DNA of 64,000 nucleotides from UBA11855 sp964591705 (GCA_964591705.1 CAZQCX010000001.1:1-64000), one strand, 5' to 3'; counted from the stretch's first letter, positions 51,386-60,397 are shown. A program made the numbers and translations. The notes: generated by a model from the letters alone, not told the origin.

Positions 51386-51396
51386 ACTTAAATAAG
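51386..51396 (+). promoter_or_regulatory. TATA-like element before the small hypothetical gene and NMNAT
   Basis: ACTTAAATAAG resembles an archaeal TATA box. It lies 29 bases before the TTG at 51425, the distance expected for a leaderless transcript. Confidence 0.45.
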
Positions 51397-51424
51397 ACGT
51401 GTATGCATCAATACCGGAAAAGAT

Positions 51425-51742
51425 TTGGGCTTTCAACTCAAGAAATTTCACTTCCAAGAACTCAACTGGACAATCTGTTTTCCGGACTCAGGCAACCAAG
51501 GCAAATACCTCGACTACTCTGTGCTCTTCACAGACAGAAGCAAACAACCAATATTGGAACAGTGTGTCAAATTGGGAGAAATAATGGACAAGTCAGAGGT
51601 TGCAGATAATTTCCCGCACACAGTGGGGTTTTTCAAGAACTCTACGGGAGTAGGTGTCAAATTCAAACCTGACTACATGGAAATCCGCTTCATAAGGAGC
51701 ATAGAAGACTTTTGGCTGTTCTTAAACGCCCTTGATATCTAA
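51425..51742 (+). CDS. Small hypothetical protein upstream of NMNAT
   Basis: This frame encodes 105 residues with protein-like composition: beta-rich, with YLDYSVLFTD and GVGVKFKPDYMEIRFI. I recognise no family. It starts with TTG at 51425, 29 bases after a TATA-like box, and ends 58 bases before the NMNAT start in the same direction. Two shorter overlapping frames at 51399 and 51403 are out of phase and unlikely to be real. Confidence 0.5.
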   Translation: MGFQLKKFHFQELNWTICFPDSGNQGKYLDYSVLFTDRSKQPILEQCVKLGEIMDKSEVADNFPHTVGFFKNSTGVGVKFKPDYMEIRFIRSIEDFWLFLNALDI

Positions 51743-51800
51743 TAACCCCACAGCAAATCATAATAGTCAGAACCAGCCAACCATGAAGAAGTGACAATTT

Positions 51801-52325
51801 GTGAGTAACCGTGGGCTCTACGTCGGGAGATTCCAGCCTTTCCACTTGGGGCACTCAGAAGCTATCCAAACAGTGCTAAAAAATGTTGACGAACTTGTTA
51901 TCGTCATTGGAAGTGCTCAGTATAGCCACAACTCCAACAATCCCTTTACCGCAGGAGAACGACTAGTAATGATTCGGCGTGCCCTGCAAGAGGCAGGCGT
52001 GGATCATTCACGGTTCTGGATCGTTCCCGTTCCAGATGTTCACCTGCACATGCTGTGGGTCTCAGCTTTGGAAGGTTATACACCGCGATTCAATGTCGTG
52101 TACTCAAATGAACCGTTAACACGCCGACTGTTCATGGAAGCAGGCTACAAAGTAAGAAGTATTCGGTTTTTCGAACGCAAAATCTACAGTTCAACCTTCG
52201 TCAGAGAAAAAATGGTTAAAGACGACAGCTGGGCTTCACTTGTTCCCAAAGCGGTTGCAGAATTCATTGGCGAAATCGACGGAGTCAACAGACTTCGAGA
52301 CTTGACCCGAACAGACAAAATTTAG
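51801..52325 (+). CDS. Nicotinamide-nucleotide adenylyltransferase (NMNAT)
   Basis: This 174-residue archaeal-type NMNAT forms NAD or deamido-NAD from mononucleotide and ATP. It has the nucleotidyl-transferase motif GRFQPFHLGH at residues 9-18, the SAQYSH region, and the second motif YSSTFVRE near the C-terminus. The length fits the archaeal family. It starts with GTG at 51801. NadC for the previous step is encoded at 45976. It is convergent with truD, overlapping by four bases. Confidence 0.92.
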   Translation: MSNRGLYVGRFQPFHLGHSEAIQTVLKNVDELVIVIGSAQYSHNSNNPFTAGERLVMIRRALQEAGVDHSRFWIVPVPDVHLHMLWVSALEGYTPRFNVVYSNEPLTRRLFMEAGYKVRSIRFFERKIYSSTFVREKMVKDDSWASLVPKAVAEFIGEIDGVNRLRDLTRTDKI

Positions 52326-53704
52326 AAACCCGACGAAACTGGATCGTTAGGCTTCATCACCTCTCTGAGAAGCATTGTTGCATATGACCCTCGCAGCAAC
52401 ATGAAGCTCAATTCAGTTTCAAGCGCTTTCCCATTATCGCCTTCCGACTTGATGGTTTGAAAGGAAAATTCCCTCATAGGAGAAGCGATTGCACGCAATT
52501 CTCCTTTTCCACCCCTCACCGCAAGAGCGTTTATCTTGAAGTCCCTTGGTTCAACCCCTTCTTTTTCGAGGATTTCTCGCTGTATTTGTCCCATAGCGCC
52601 ACCAGAAAGTCTCTGCGCAGTTCCAACGAGAGGTAAAGCGACTCTAGCCCTCCCCGTTCTTACGAGATCATTGACCTCAGCCTTTACCTCAACACTAGAG
52701 ATTCTACCCGTTCTGGCAATTGGCAATCCTGAACGGTCCAGATTCACGACAAAATCTCCAATCTCAGCTCTGTTCAAAGAACAGCCCTCTTTGAGCCTTT
52801 CACTCAGGAATAGGTTGAACAAGTAGGCTTGATAAGCTTGGACAAAGAGTTCCTGAAGCTTAGGGGGCAACCGTTTGAAAGCGCCGATGAAGTCTTTTTG
52901 CGCAGCGGAAAGATGACTGAGCATCGCCCTTTCGTACCGAAGTTGTCTTGGGAAATCTTGCAATGCTCGGCTGAAGTCTCTGGTCAAATGCAGATCATTT
53001 CGTGCTTGTTTGGATTCAGGATGCTCATGTATGCTCGTCTGCGTCAGAAAAAGCATTGCAGCCTCCTCAAAATCTCCTTTGACAATTGCTTTCCCAACCA
53101 AGTGTGTTATTGGACGTTTTGTTCCAAAACGCTGGTGACCAAAGAAATTCGGGATTCCACCAGAACTATCTAGCTCGCTTACGGTTTCTGCAATTCTGTC
53201 TGCAATCTCCGCCTCTATAGGCTTGATCCCTCGGATTCTTACTCTAAACTTGTTGCCTAACAAATAGAAGGGTGCCAAGCCATCGCGAAAGTAACCTATG
53301 GGGCGCACTTCAATATCCCGTATCCTTATTTTTAAAACCTCGTCCACAGATGCGCCTTCAATTGTTATGTGCTGGGCTGTTGCTGCCCTTGCATCTTTTA
53401 TCCCAGCAATCTGGATTCGACTCTGGTTTATGCCAAGTTCTTTCGCGATCCGCAGCACTGCGCTCAAAGTGTCCCAGTTACGTTTGACAAGGGCGCAGAA
53501 CAGATACTTCTGCTGATGGGCAGTTGCTCCCAGTGGTTTGTTTCCGACTCGTTCTTCAATGCTGGCAACCGAGCCGTCAAGGAGAACCTCTTGGACTGAG
53601 AAATCATCGACTGTTTCTCTAATGATTCCGCCTATCCCGGGAGTTTTAGTAACATAGGTTTTCAAGCCAAGAGCCTTGTCTATGGAAGGAACTCGCAAGA
53701 CCAT
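52322..53704 (-). CDS. truD: tRNA pseudouridine(13) synthase TruD
   Basis: TruD isomerises U13 of tRNA (and other RNA sites) to pseudouridine. The 460-residue protein has the catalytic Asp104 in AGIKDARAATA, the family motif IPNFFGHQRFG, and the TRUD insertion domain (about 200-360). Archaeal TruD is usually 400-460 residues, so the length fits. It begins 11 bases after pth2 in the same direction, suggesting an operon of tRNA functions. Confidence 0.93.
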   Translation of the reverse strand: MVLRVPSIDKALGLKTYVTKTPGIGGIIRETVDDFSVQEVLLDGSVASIEERVGNKPLGATAHQQKYLFCALVKRNWDTLSAVLRIAKELGINQSRIQIAGIKDARAATAQHITIEGASVDEVLKIRIRDIEVRPIGYFRDGLAPFYLLGNKFRVRIRGIKPIEAEIADRIAETVSELDSSGGIPNFFGHQRFGTKRPITHLVGKAIVKGDFEEAAMLFLTQTSIHEHPESKQARNDLHLTRDFSRALQDFPRQLRYERAMLSHLSAAQKDFIGAFKRLPPKLQELFVQAYQAYLFNLFLSERLKEGCSLNRAEIGDFVVNLDRSGLPIARTGRISSVEVKAEVNDLVRTGRARVALPLVGTAQRLSGGAMGQIQREILEKEGVEPRDFKINALAVRGGKGELRAIASPMREFSFQTIKSEGDNGKALETELSFMLLRGSYATMLLREVMKPNDPVSSGF

Positions 53705-53715
53705 GGATACCTTCT

Positions 53716-54084
53716 TTACAGCAATGGGAGCCTGCCCGTTAGTCTATCCACGACTGAAGCTGGTGCTGGTCCGATTCCTAGACAGGTTATCGTGCCTTCA
53801 GGGATCTGAGTCAACCCCCTATCAGAGATCAGCGCGTTTGGCAGACCAAGCTCTTTGGCTTGGACCTCAAGTTCCCGCAACTCCTTTTCATCCTTAACCT
53901 TAACCGCTATCTTGCGTTGCCCTTCAAAAAGCCAAGCTTCCCACCATGTTCGATGGCGCTTATGTGCTTCTTCAGCAGCAGAGACCGCGGCGTGACCTGC
54001 CTGCGCGGCAATCTTCCCTTTGCCAAGTTTTAGATCACTGCGAAAGACTATGACTTGCTTGAACTCGAATTCATCCATTTTCAT
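53716..54084 (-). CDS. pth2: Peptidyl-tRNA hydrolase 2 (Pth2)
   Basis: Pth2 frees tRNA from prematurely released peptidyl-tRNA. The 122-residue protein shows the family signature VFRSDLKLGKGKIAAQAGHA, with the key Lys/Gln/His segment, and the closing GPAPASVVDRLTG. It has the standard length for archaeal and eukaryotic Pth2. It precedes truD by 11 bases and follows the geranylgeranyl-reductase-like gene by 21 bases, so the three may share a transcript. Confidence 0.93.
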   Translation of the reverse strand: MKMDEFEFKQVIVFRSDLKLGKGKIAAQAGHAAVSAAEEAHKRHRTWWEAWLFEGQRKIAVKVKDEKELRELEVQAKELGLPNALISDRGLTQIPEGTITCLGIGPAPASVVDRLTGRLPLL

Positions 54085-54105
54085 CCCCAGCCATCTTGAA
54101 TCAAG

Positions 54106-55347
54106 TTACTCTTTGGAGTTTTGAGAATTTACAGTCAGTGAAAGCAGAAGGAAGTATAATAACCCAGCAAACACAGAGGGTTTAGCAAGGGCATTCAAGA
54201 GGGTTTTCCCCTGAAGGTCGATCTCATCAATATCTCTCAAAGCCTTGTCCAGTCTTAGCATAGAGCTGAATCGGATCGCGTTTTCTATGTCCCCATCGGA
54301 CAAAGAGTTGATGAGCCTGCGCGCCCTCAACATGGTTCTGAAATCGAAACCTAAACTGCTGTCGCAGCGACTTTGGTAAAGCTGAAGGTAACTTGAAGAA
54401 CTATTCTTTCTTCTGATGGCTTCTGCAACAGTTTCAGCGGCTATTCTTGCACAGGTTAGCCCGAAGATCACTCCGCCGCCTGTTGTTGGTTTCACTTGAG
54501 AGGCTGCGTCGCCGACGACTAGAAAACCGTCGGAATAAGTTTTCCGTATGGGTCCTCCGAGACTTATGGGGTGAAAAGCCATTCGCAAGACTTTCGCCCT
54601 CGAAAGTTGCTTTGATGCCACAGGATGCTTTGATACAAGTCTCTGAAAAAGCTCTCTTGTGTTTCCCGCTTTGGCGGCAAGCCCAACTTTTGCTGTGCCG
54701 TCGAGTCTAGGGATGAGCCATGCATAGAACCCTCTTGCATATTCGCTTCCCAGATATACTTCAACTTCGTCGCTGACCACGTTCTCAACATTCTCGACTT
54801 CTGCTTCTATGCCATGAACAAGCTCGCTTGGATTGAGCGGTTCTAATCCCGCCTGTCTAACAAGTCTGGATGAAATCCCTTCACAATCTACAACGATTTC
54901 GGCTTCAGAACGCCTTTCATCTGCGTTTTGCTGCTCTACATCTACTCCAACCATGACCCCTTTCTTCACGATTAGCGACTTGACTCGTGAGTTAAAGAAG
55001 AACTGTGCGCCTGCCATTGTGGCTTTTTCCGCTAGGAACTTGTCAAAGAGAGTACGGTTTACCGCGCAGGTGACGGGTTTACGCAAACGTACGGAGAATT
55101 TAGCGCCCTTGGCTGAGTAGAAATTTGCGCCTTGGAAACTGTTCTCTACGACTCCTCTTGGAAGCATCTGCAACCCCAGTGTTTTCAGGCCGCGGGTACT
55201 GAAGTGCCCCGCACAGTGAGATGGGACTCCGGCTTCAGAATGTTCCTCAAAAACTGTGACGTTGACGCCCAGTTTTGCCAGCTCCCACGCCGTGAAAGCT
55301 CCAACAGGTCCCCCTCCTACAACTATTACGTTTGAAGCCTGGCTCAT
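54106..55347 (-). CDS. Geranylgeranyl reductase family flavoprotein
   Basis: This 413-residue FAD protein is likely a geranylgeranyl reductase, which saturates the isoprenoid chains of archaeal lipids. It has the dinucleotide-binding NVIVVGGGPVGAFTAWELA at the N-terminus, the substrate/FAD motif GVPSHCAGHFS, and the FAD motif FLVVGDAASQVKPTTGGG, ending in a hydrophobic segment that may touch the membrane. The frame is open to 55386, but the ATG at 55347 puts the Rossmann strand at the N-terminus and avoids overlap with the upstream gene. A menaquinone- or heterodisulfide-related flavoprotein is less likely. Confidence 0.85.
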   Translation of the reverse strand: MSQASNVIVVGGGPVGAFTAWELAKLGVNVTVFEEHSEAGVPSHCAGHFSTRGLKTLGLQMLPRGVVENSFQGANFYSAKGAKFSVRLRKPVTCAVNRTLFDKFLAEKATMAGAQFFFNSRVKSLIVKKGVMVGVDVEQQNADERRSEAEIVVDCEGISSRLVRQAGLEPLNPSELVHGIEAEVENVENVVSDEVEVYLGSEYARGFYAWLIPRLDGTAKVGLAAKAGNTRELFQRLVSKHPVASKQLSRAKVLRMAFHPISLGGPIRKTYSDGFLVVGDAASQVKPTTGGGVIFGLTCARIAAETVAEAIRRKNSSSSYLQLYQSRCDSSLGFDFRTMLRARRLINSLSDGDIENAIRFSSMLRLDKALRDIDEIDLQGKTLLNALAKPSVFAGLLYFLLLSLTVNSQNSKE

Positions 55348-55375
55348 CTGTCTACACGCGAAACCTTGCGTTATT

Positions 55376-55606
55376 CTACTGGACAAGTTCGATGCGACGT
55401 TTTCCCCTAGTCAAGGAAGTAGTACGAATTTTCCCCGAGATTTCAAGCCGCATTAGGATTTCATTGAAATCCTTGTAACCAAGATCCTCATAATGGTCCC
55501 TAAATACGTCAAACAGGTCCTCGTCTGTCATATCACCTTTCTTACCCAAGATCTCCAACAAGGTGTAATGAGCAGGACGCGTTTTCCACGTTTTAATAGC
55601 CGGCAT
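55376..55606 (-). CDS. Small winged-helix-like protein
   Basis: This 76-residue basic protein reads as a small winged helix: YTLLEILGKKGDMTDEDLF, a turn, then KDFNEILMRLEISGKI and a beta wing TTSLTRGKRRIELVQ. It lies between the CDC48 and geranylgeranyl-reductase genes, all on the minus strand, with 11 bases to CDC48 and 28 to the next start. DNA or RNA binding is likely, but the target is unknown. Confidence 0.7.
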   Translation of the reverse strand: MPAIKTWKTRPAHYTLLEILGKKGDMTDEDLFDVFRDHYEDLGYKDFNEILMRLEISGKIRTTSLTRGKRRIELVQ

Positions 55607-55617
55607 TCAAGATCTCC

Positions 55618-57789
55618 TTAAGCCACGGGAGTGGCTGGCTTTGTTGCCTGCCTAACTTGCTGCATGAAGCTCTTGTACCATTTCTCCATGTCTGGCGTTA
55701 TTGTTGGACCCACTTCTTTCAGTGCGTCTTGGAAGTCTTTCATCGTCACTTCTCCTGCCTTGGTATCTCTTCTGAGAGCATGCATAGCCGCCTCTCTGCA
55801 CAATGATTCAATATCTGCGCCGGAATAATACTTTGTGAGTGCGGCAAGTTGGCACAAATCCACGTCCTTTGATGTAGGCATGTCCTTCGTGTAGATTTTG
55901 AATATTTGAAGTCTGCTTTTCTCGTCCGGTTCCGAAACGTAGATCAACCTGTCAAATCTTCCAGGTCTGAGTACCGCAGGGTCGACTACGTCCGGTCTGT
56001 TAGTGGCTGCGATGACAACAATGTCTTGAAGGCTCACTATTCCATCCATTTCAGTTAACAATTGGCTTATGACCCGTTCAGAAACGCCGCTGTCAGAGAA
56101 ACCTGCGCCTCTGCGTGGTGTCAGGGAATCCATTTCATCCAGAAATATCACTGAGGGAGCTGCCATACGGGCTTTCCTGAAAACTTCTCGAATTGCTTTT
56201 TCTGACTCGCCAACCCATTTAGAAAAGACCTCCGGACCCTTAATCGAAATGAAGTTTGCCTCGCTTTCCGTAGCGACTGCCCTAGCAAGCAGGGTCTTTC
56301 CACATCCTGGTGGACCATACAGAAGTATGCCTTTCGGAGGCTTAATTCCCAGACGCTTAAACATATCCGGGTTCTTGAGCGGCCACTCAACGGCTTCTTT
56401 CAAATGCTGCTTGACATCTTCGAGTCCACCAGTGTCGTCCCAGTGAACGGTCGAAACTTCAATGTAGACCTCGCGCATGGCAGTCGGAGTGACTTCCTTG
56501 TAAGCGTTCACGAAATCATCCATTCGCACGTCCATCTTCTCAAGCACAGCCGGAGGTATGCGCTCCTCTTCAAGGTTGATCTGTGGCAAGTACCTTCGGA
56601 GCGCTTTCATCGCTGTTTCTCTTCCTAACGCCGACAGATCTGCTCCAGTATAGCCATGTGTCATATCAGCCAACTTCTTGAGATCAACATCTTCCGCCAA
56701 GGGCATGCCTCTCGTGTGGATCTGGAGAACTTCGTGTCTCCCCACTTTATCTGGGACGCCAATTTCGATTTCTCTGTCAAACCTTCCTGGCCGTCTTAAG
56801 GCTGGATCAAGAGCGCTGGGCCTATTTGTTGCACCAATAACTATCACGTTGCCTCTCCCAGACAATCCGTCCATCAAAGCGAGTAGCTGAGCTACCACTC
56901 TTCTCTCGACTTCGCCCGTCACTTCTTCTCTCTTAGGCGCAATAGCGTCTAGTTCGTCAATGAATATAATGCTTGGAGCATTCTGTTGAGCCTGCTGGAA
57001 GATCTCGCGTAACCGAGCTTCGGATTCTCCATAGAATTTGCTCATTATCTCGGGACCATTTATCGAATGGAAGTTGGCTTCTGATTCATTTGCAACTGCC
57101 CTGACAAGTAATGTCTTACCACAGCCTGGAGGACCATGTAACAGCACACCTTTTGGCGGTTCAATGCCCAACCGCTGGAAAAGCTCAGGGTGCCTCAGAG
57201 GAAGCTCAACCATCTCGCGAACACGCTGAATTTCCTCGTGAAGCCCACCTATGTCTTCATAGGTTGTACGTGGGAGCCCTTTGGCTTCAGGCGCAGGTTC
57301 ATTCAAAATGGTAAGTCGCGTTTCAGCAGTGACCTTGACAATACCGTGCGGTCGAGTTTTCGACACAGCAAAGGGAATGGCATGTCCTAGCATCATGACC
57401 AATGTTGTGTCTCCTTCGACAAGCGTGCGTTCCATAAGGCGGTTCCTGACGAAATTTGTAAAATCCTCGTCTACGTTCAGGCGCATATCAACAGGCGCCA
57501 AGGTCAAGCTCAGGGCAGTTTTCACTTTAGCCGGTCGGACCACAACATACTCGTTTATGGCTACGCCACTGTTCTTGCGAGTAAAACCATCTATCCTGAT
57601 GATGTCACGATTCTGGTCTTCGCTGTATGCTGGCCACGCAATGGCTGATGTCGTGCGTTTGTTTATGATCTCAATCACATCGCCTGCGCTTATGCCGAGT
57701 TTTTGCATCGTTCGTTGGTCGATGCGAGCGATACCTCTTCCTACGTCTCTTTGTCTAGCATCACCAACTCGCAATTGGACTTCGCTCAT
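55618..57789 (-). CDS. CDC48/p97-type AAA ATPase
   Basis: This 723-residue CDC48/VAT-type ATPase unfolds proteins and can feed the proteasome. It has an N-terminal double-psi-barrel plus CDC48_2 region (about 1-165), then two AAA modules. D1 has the Walker A HGPPGCGKT at 218-226 and Walker B FIDELD at 276-281; D2 has YGPPGCGKT near residue 500 and FLDEMD. Arg fingers RRPGRFD and LRPGRFD are present. The C-terminal tail is short and lacks the HbYX motif (it ends TPVA), so contact with the proteasome would differ from PAN. ATG start at 57789. Confidence 0.95.
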   Translation of the reverse strand: MSEVQLRVGDARQRDVGRGIARIDQRTMQKLGISAGDVIEIINKRTTSAIAWPAYSEDQNRDIIRIDGFTRKNSGVAINEYVVVRPAKVKTALSLTLAPVDMRLNVDEDFTNFVRNRLMERTLVEGDTTLVMMLGHAIPFAVSKTRPHGIVKVTAETRLTILNEPAPEAKGLPRTTYEDIGGLHEEIQRVREMVELPLRHPELFQRLGIEPPKGVLLHGPPGCGKTLLVRAVANESEANFHSINGPEIMSKFYGESEARLREIFQQAQQNAPSIIFIDELDAIAPKREEVTGEVERRVVAQLLALMDGLSGRGNVIVIGATNRPSALDPALRRPGRFDREIEIGVPDKVGRHEVLQIHTRGMPLAEDVDLKKLADMTHGYTGADLSALGRETAMKALRRYLPQINLEEERIPPAVLEKMDVRMDDFVNAYKEVTPTAMREVYIEVSTVHWDDTGGLEDVKQHLKEAVEWPLKNPDMFKRLGIKPPKGILLYGPPGCGKTLLARAVATESEANFISIKGPEVFSKWVGESEKAIREVFRKARMAAPSVIFLDEMDSLTPRRGAGFSDSGVSERVISQLLTEMDGIVSLQDIVVIAATNRPDVVDPAVLRPGRFDRLIYVSEPDEKSRLQIFKIYTKDMPTSKDVDLCQLAALTKYYSGADIESLCREAAMHALRRDTKAGEVTMKDFQDALKEVGPTITPDMEKWYKSFMQQVRQATKPATPVA

Positions 57790-57977
57790 TCAGAATACTT
57801 CCTATGTCGTGAAAGCATGGATACGTTGCAAAGAGTGTAATTCCTATATAAAGTTAGAGTATAGCATTTGGCATGTGAAACCGTTCCCTTAGTAATTAAA
57901 CAGTGAACCAAAACATCGTTTTCTGGGGCGTTTCTCCCGCCGCAGCATAACAAGGCATACTCGTGGCCTAGACTATC

Positions 57978-58253
57978 CTATCTGCTTGATCTGCGGACCA
58001 TCAACGTCTGAACTTGGCTTACTCCCTTGATCTTACCCAGCTCAGTCTCAAACTCATCAACAAGGCCGCTCCTCTCTTCTGGAAACCTTACTTGAACCAG
58101 TAACGCTTTCAATCCAAACGCCACCAACTCTTCTCCGTAGCCAGAAACTGAAGAGTCAAGAGGCACTTTTCCCTCTATCTCTTTCTTCAAGGCTTCAAAA
58201 TTCTCAACGATGTCTTCTGGAAAAACCTTGTAAGTGACAATAACGGTTCCCAC
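57978..58253 (-). CDS. Elongation factor 1-beta (aEF-1B)
   Basis: aEF-1beta is the nucleotide-exchange factor that recharges aEF-1alpha with GTP. The open frame reaches 58295, but the GTG at 58253 gives MGTVIVTYKVFPEDIVENFE, the normal family start, with AAGGGAG eight bases upstream. The resulting 91 residues are the usual length. LIVQVRF-like LLVQVRFPEE and IKGVSQVQTLMV complete the match. The zinc-finger gene ends 20 bases upstream and probably shares the transcript. Confidence 0.92.
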   Translation of the reverse strand: MGTVIVTYKVFPEDIVENFEALKKEIEGKVPLDSSVSGYGEELVAFGLKALLVQVRFPEERSGLVDEFETELGKIKGVSQVQTLMVRRSSR

Positions 58254-58273
58254 TGCTTCAACTCCCTTAAGGT

Positions 58274-58462
58274 CTATGGTCCTATAAATCCACACTTAGG
58301 GCATTTGTAAGGACGCCCAAACTTCCGACATTTTCCATCTCGCTTTATCTGAATTTCTCCGCAATTTGGGCACAAGAACTTAGTTGCTTCAGTGCTGGGA
58401 GGAATTGGCTTGCCGCAGCTAGTGCAGGTTACAAGCGAGAGCGTTCCAGTTTTTTCTGACAT
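58274..58462 (-). CDS. Zinc-finger protein (HVO_2753-like)
   Basis: This 62-residue protein has four CxxC elements: CTSC, CPNC, a single Cys in DGKCRKFG, and CPKC, as in the small archaeal zinc-finger proteins often found next to aEF-1beta. The frame is open to 58645, which would overlap the divergent FEN1 gene; the ATG at 58462 gives the family length, and an ATG at 58555 would add 31 residues. The conserved link to aEF-1beta suggests a role in translation (inference). Confidence 0.85.
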   Translation of the reverse strand: MSEKTGTLSLVTCTSCGKPIPPSTEATKFLCPNCGEIQIKRDGKCRKFGRPYKCPKCGFIGP

Positions 58463-58574
58463 GAAACTAATCTCCGTGACCGTTTGATATGCTAGCCTCC
58501 TTAATATCTGCTGTGCTCCCGCAGTCGGAAGTTTCTTATCTCCGTTTTCAGCCATATTTCCCAAGGGACGCATT

Positions 58575-59609
58575 TTGGGAGTAAACCTCAGAAGCTTGGT
58601 TCCATTGCAAAACATCAGCCTCGAGGACCTGAGCGGAAAAGTCATCGCCGTAGACGCCTACAACGCCATTTATCAGTTCCTCGCAATCATTCGTCAGCCT
58701 GATGGTACTCCGCTCAAAGACAGTACAGGAAAAACCACGAGCCATCTCAGCGGTTTATTCTACCGAACAAGCAACCTCGTTGAGCTCGGCATAAAACCCA
58801 TTTATGTCTTTGATGGTCCACCGCCGGTCCTCAAGAAAACCGAGCTTGAACGACGCAGACAAGTCAAGGTTGAAGCCGCGGTCAAATACGCGAAAGCCGT
58901 GGCGAAAGGCAAACTTCGAGAAGCCTTCATTTACGCTCAGGCGGCAACAAGCATGAAGGATTACATGGAGGAAGACAGCAAACGTCTCCTTTCCCTCATG
59001 GGTCTCCCTTGGATCCAGGCTCCGAGCGAAGGCGAAGCGCAGGCTTCACACTTGACGAAGCGCGGTGATGCAGACTACTGCGCAAGCCAAGACTACGACA
59101 GTCTACTCTTCGGAGCACAAAAATTGATCCGAAACGTGACTATTTCAGGAAAAAGAAAACTTCCCAGCAAAAACATATACATTGACGTCGTGCCCGAACT
59201 CATCGAGCTAAAGAAAACTCTGGCGCAGCTGGGTCTCACTTACGAACAACTAATCGACGTTGGAATATTGACAGGTACCGATTTCAACCCTGATGGAATA
59301 GAAGGCTTGGGACCAAAAACAGCGCTGAAACTTGTGAAACAATATGGGAATCTCGAAAACGCCCTGCCACACGTTAAGAACGTCAGTTTTCCAGTTGAAC
59401 CTGAACAAATCAGGGAAATATTCAGGCGTCCACAAGTCACGAATGACTATAATCTTGAATGGAAAAACGTTGATGAAGAAGGCATCGTTGACTTTTTGGT
59501 CAGACAGAAGAATTTCTCAGAAGAACGAGTGAGAAAAGCAATTAGACGCACACAGGAGTCTACCGACCAGCTCAAAAGAAAAACAACCCTGGAGAAATGG
59601 TTCGGCTAA
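58575..59609 (+). CDS. fen: Flap endonuclease FEN1
   Basis: FEN1 trims 5' flaps during Okazaki-fragment maturation and repair. The 344-residue protein has the XPG-N core with VIAVDAYNAIYQF and YVFDGPPP, and the XPG-I part with APSEGEAQAS and DYCASQDYDSLLFG, supplying the metal-binding acidic residues. A helix-hairpin-helix region follows. The C-terminus KTTLEKWFG is a PCNA-interacting (PIP) box-like end. It starts with TTG at 58575, and no good alternative keeps the conserved GVNLRSLV start. Confidence 0.94.
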   Translation: MGVNLRSLVPLQNISLEDLSGKVIAVDAYNAIYQFLAIIRQPDGTPLKDSTGKTTSHLSGLFYRTSNLVELGIKPIYVFDGPPPVLKKTELERRRQVKVEAAVKYAKAVAKGKLREAFIYAQAATSMKDYMEEDSKRLLSLMGLPWIQAPSEGEAQASHLTKRGDADYCASQDYDSLLFGAQKLIRNVTISGKRKLPSKNIYIDVVPELIELKKTLAQLGLTYEQLIDVGILTGTDFNPDGIEGLGPKTALKLVKQYGNLENALPHVKNVSFPVEPEQIREIFRRPQVTNDYNLEWKNVDEEGIVDFLVRQKNFSEERVRKAIRRTQESTDQLKRKTTLEKWFG

Positions 59610-59610
59610 A

Positions 59611-60330
59611 CTAGAACTTGTGACCATACTCCCCAATTAGAGGAACAAAAGCCACTCCGCCCAAGTTCTCCTGTTTGGTTTTCCCCTCAGTCCCTTTCGT
59701 AACTTTGATCAGTGTCTGGAACATCGAAACACTGCCCACCGGTATTATCAGTATTCCACCTTGCTTCAACTGGTCCACTAATGGTTCAGGCACATTAGGA
59801 GCTGCAGCAGTAACAACAATTCGATCATAGGGAGCCTTCTCGGGATACCCTCTTGAACCATCACCAACGGTTATTGTCACGCGATCGGCATAACCAGCAT
59901 TGATTGTGTTTCTCCGCGCAATTTCTCCCAAAGCCTGAACAATCTCAACAGTGTACACATGACCCCACTCGCTTCGCGGCGAGCCATTAGGGGCAATTAT
60001 CTCCGCTATCGTTGCAGCATGCCAGCCCGACCCTCCACCCACTTCAAGGACTTTGTGCCCAACTTTCAACTGAAGAGCTTCGTTCATTATGCAAACCATG
60101 TTTCGCCTGGCTCAGCATAGGCTGCAGCCATGTGGCGCGGAGATGGTTTGCCCGAAACCAATTGGAAGCGGTGTGTCAACGGTAGCGTAAGATTTTGAGT
60201 CAGGAGGTAAGAACTTGCTGCGAGGCACACTGCGCATACTGCTGATTACTCTGGGCGTGCTTAGAACTCCCTGCTTAACCAGACTGTCAATAAGCTTTTC
60301 CCAATCTGTTTTTTCCAGAACACCCACCAA
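59611..60330 (-). CDS. pcm: Protein-L-isoaspartate O-methyltransferase, interrupted by a candidate 30-nt intron
   Basis: Pcm repairs isoaspartyl residues in proteins using SAM. The N-terminal part (60330-60132) encodes residues up to PLPIGFGQTISAPH, and the C-terminal part (60101-59611) continues MVCIMNEALQLKVGHKVLEVGGGSGW, exactly the order of the family motif. Between them 30 nt (60131-60102) with an in-frame TGA break the gene. Removing them gives 229 residues, the usual size. The RNA around the site forms a bulge-helix-bulge. The start is a TTG (60330) or GTG (60327); a TATA box at 60350-60362 places the start right at the expected transcription start. GlmS is upstream in the same direction, 67 bases away. 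Confidence 0.88.
60102..60131 (-). other. Candidate bulge-helix-bulge intron in the pcm mRNA
   Basis: In the minus-strand RNA, CGCC (60137-60134) pairs with GGCG (60107-60104) as a 4-bp central helix. A 3-nt bulge ACA (60133-60131) lies on the 5' side toward the inner helix, and a 3-nt bulge AAA (60103-60101) on the 3' side toward the outer helix. The inner helix UGGCU/AGCCA (60130-60126 with 60112-60108) has five pairs; an outer 9-bp helix GCAAACCAU/AUGGUUUGC (60151-60143 with 60099-60091) encloses it across a small internal loop. Cutting each bulge after its second nucleotide removes exactly 30 nt. Ligation yields CCA CAC ATG GTT, the conserved PHMV. This is the geometry recognised by the archaeal tRNA splicing endonuclease. 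Confidence 0.75.
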
Positions 60331-60349
60331 AAATAGTATTTGTGCTGGG

Positions 60350-60362
60350 CTCCTTTATAACC
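60350..60362 (-). promoter_or_regulatory. TATA box of pcm
   Basis: On the minus strand GGTTATAAAGGAG lies about 20-32 bases before the pcm start. Transcription would begin at or near the start codon, so the mRNA is probably leaderless. Confidence 0.55.
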
Positions 60363-60397
60363 TGATTACCAGAAAGAACAGAGGAAGAGACTAGAGC

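Noticed and set aside
59611..60330. Two separate pcm genes, or a selenocysteine codon at the TGA
   Set aside because: The halves join exactly at a conserved peptide after removal of 30 nt. The ten extra codons are not part of the family, so a Sec residue there would have no role, and a bulge-helix-bulge fold explains the insert better.
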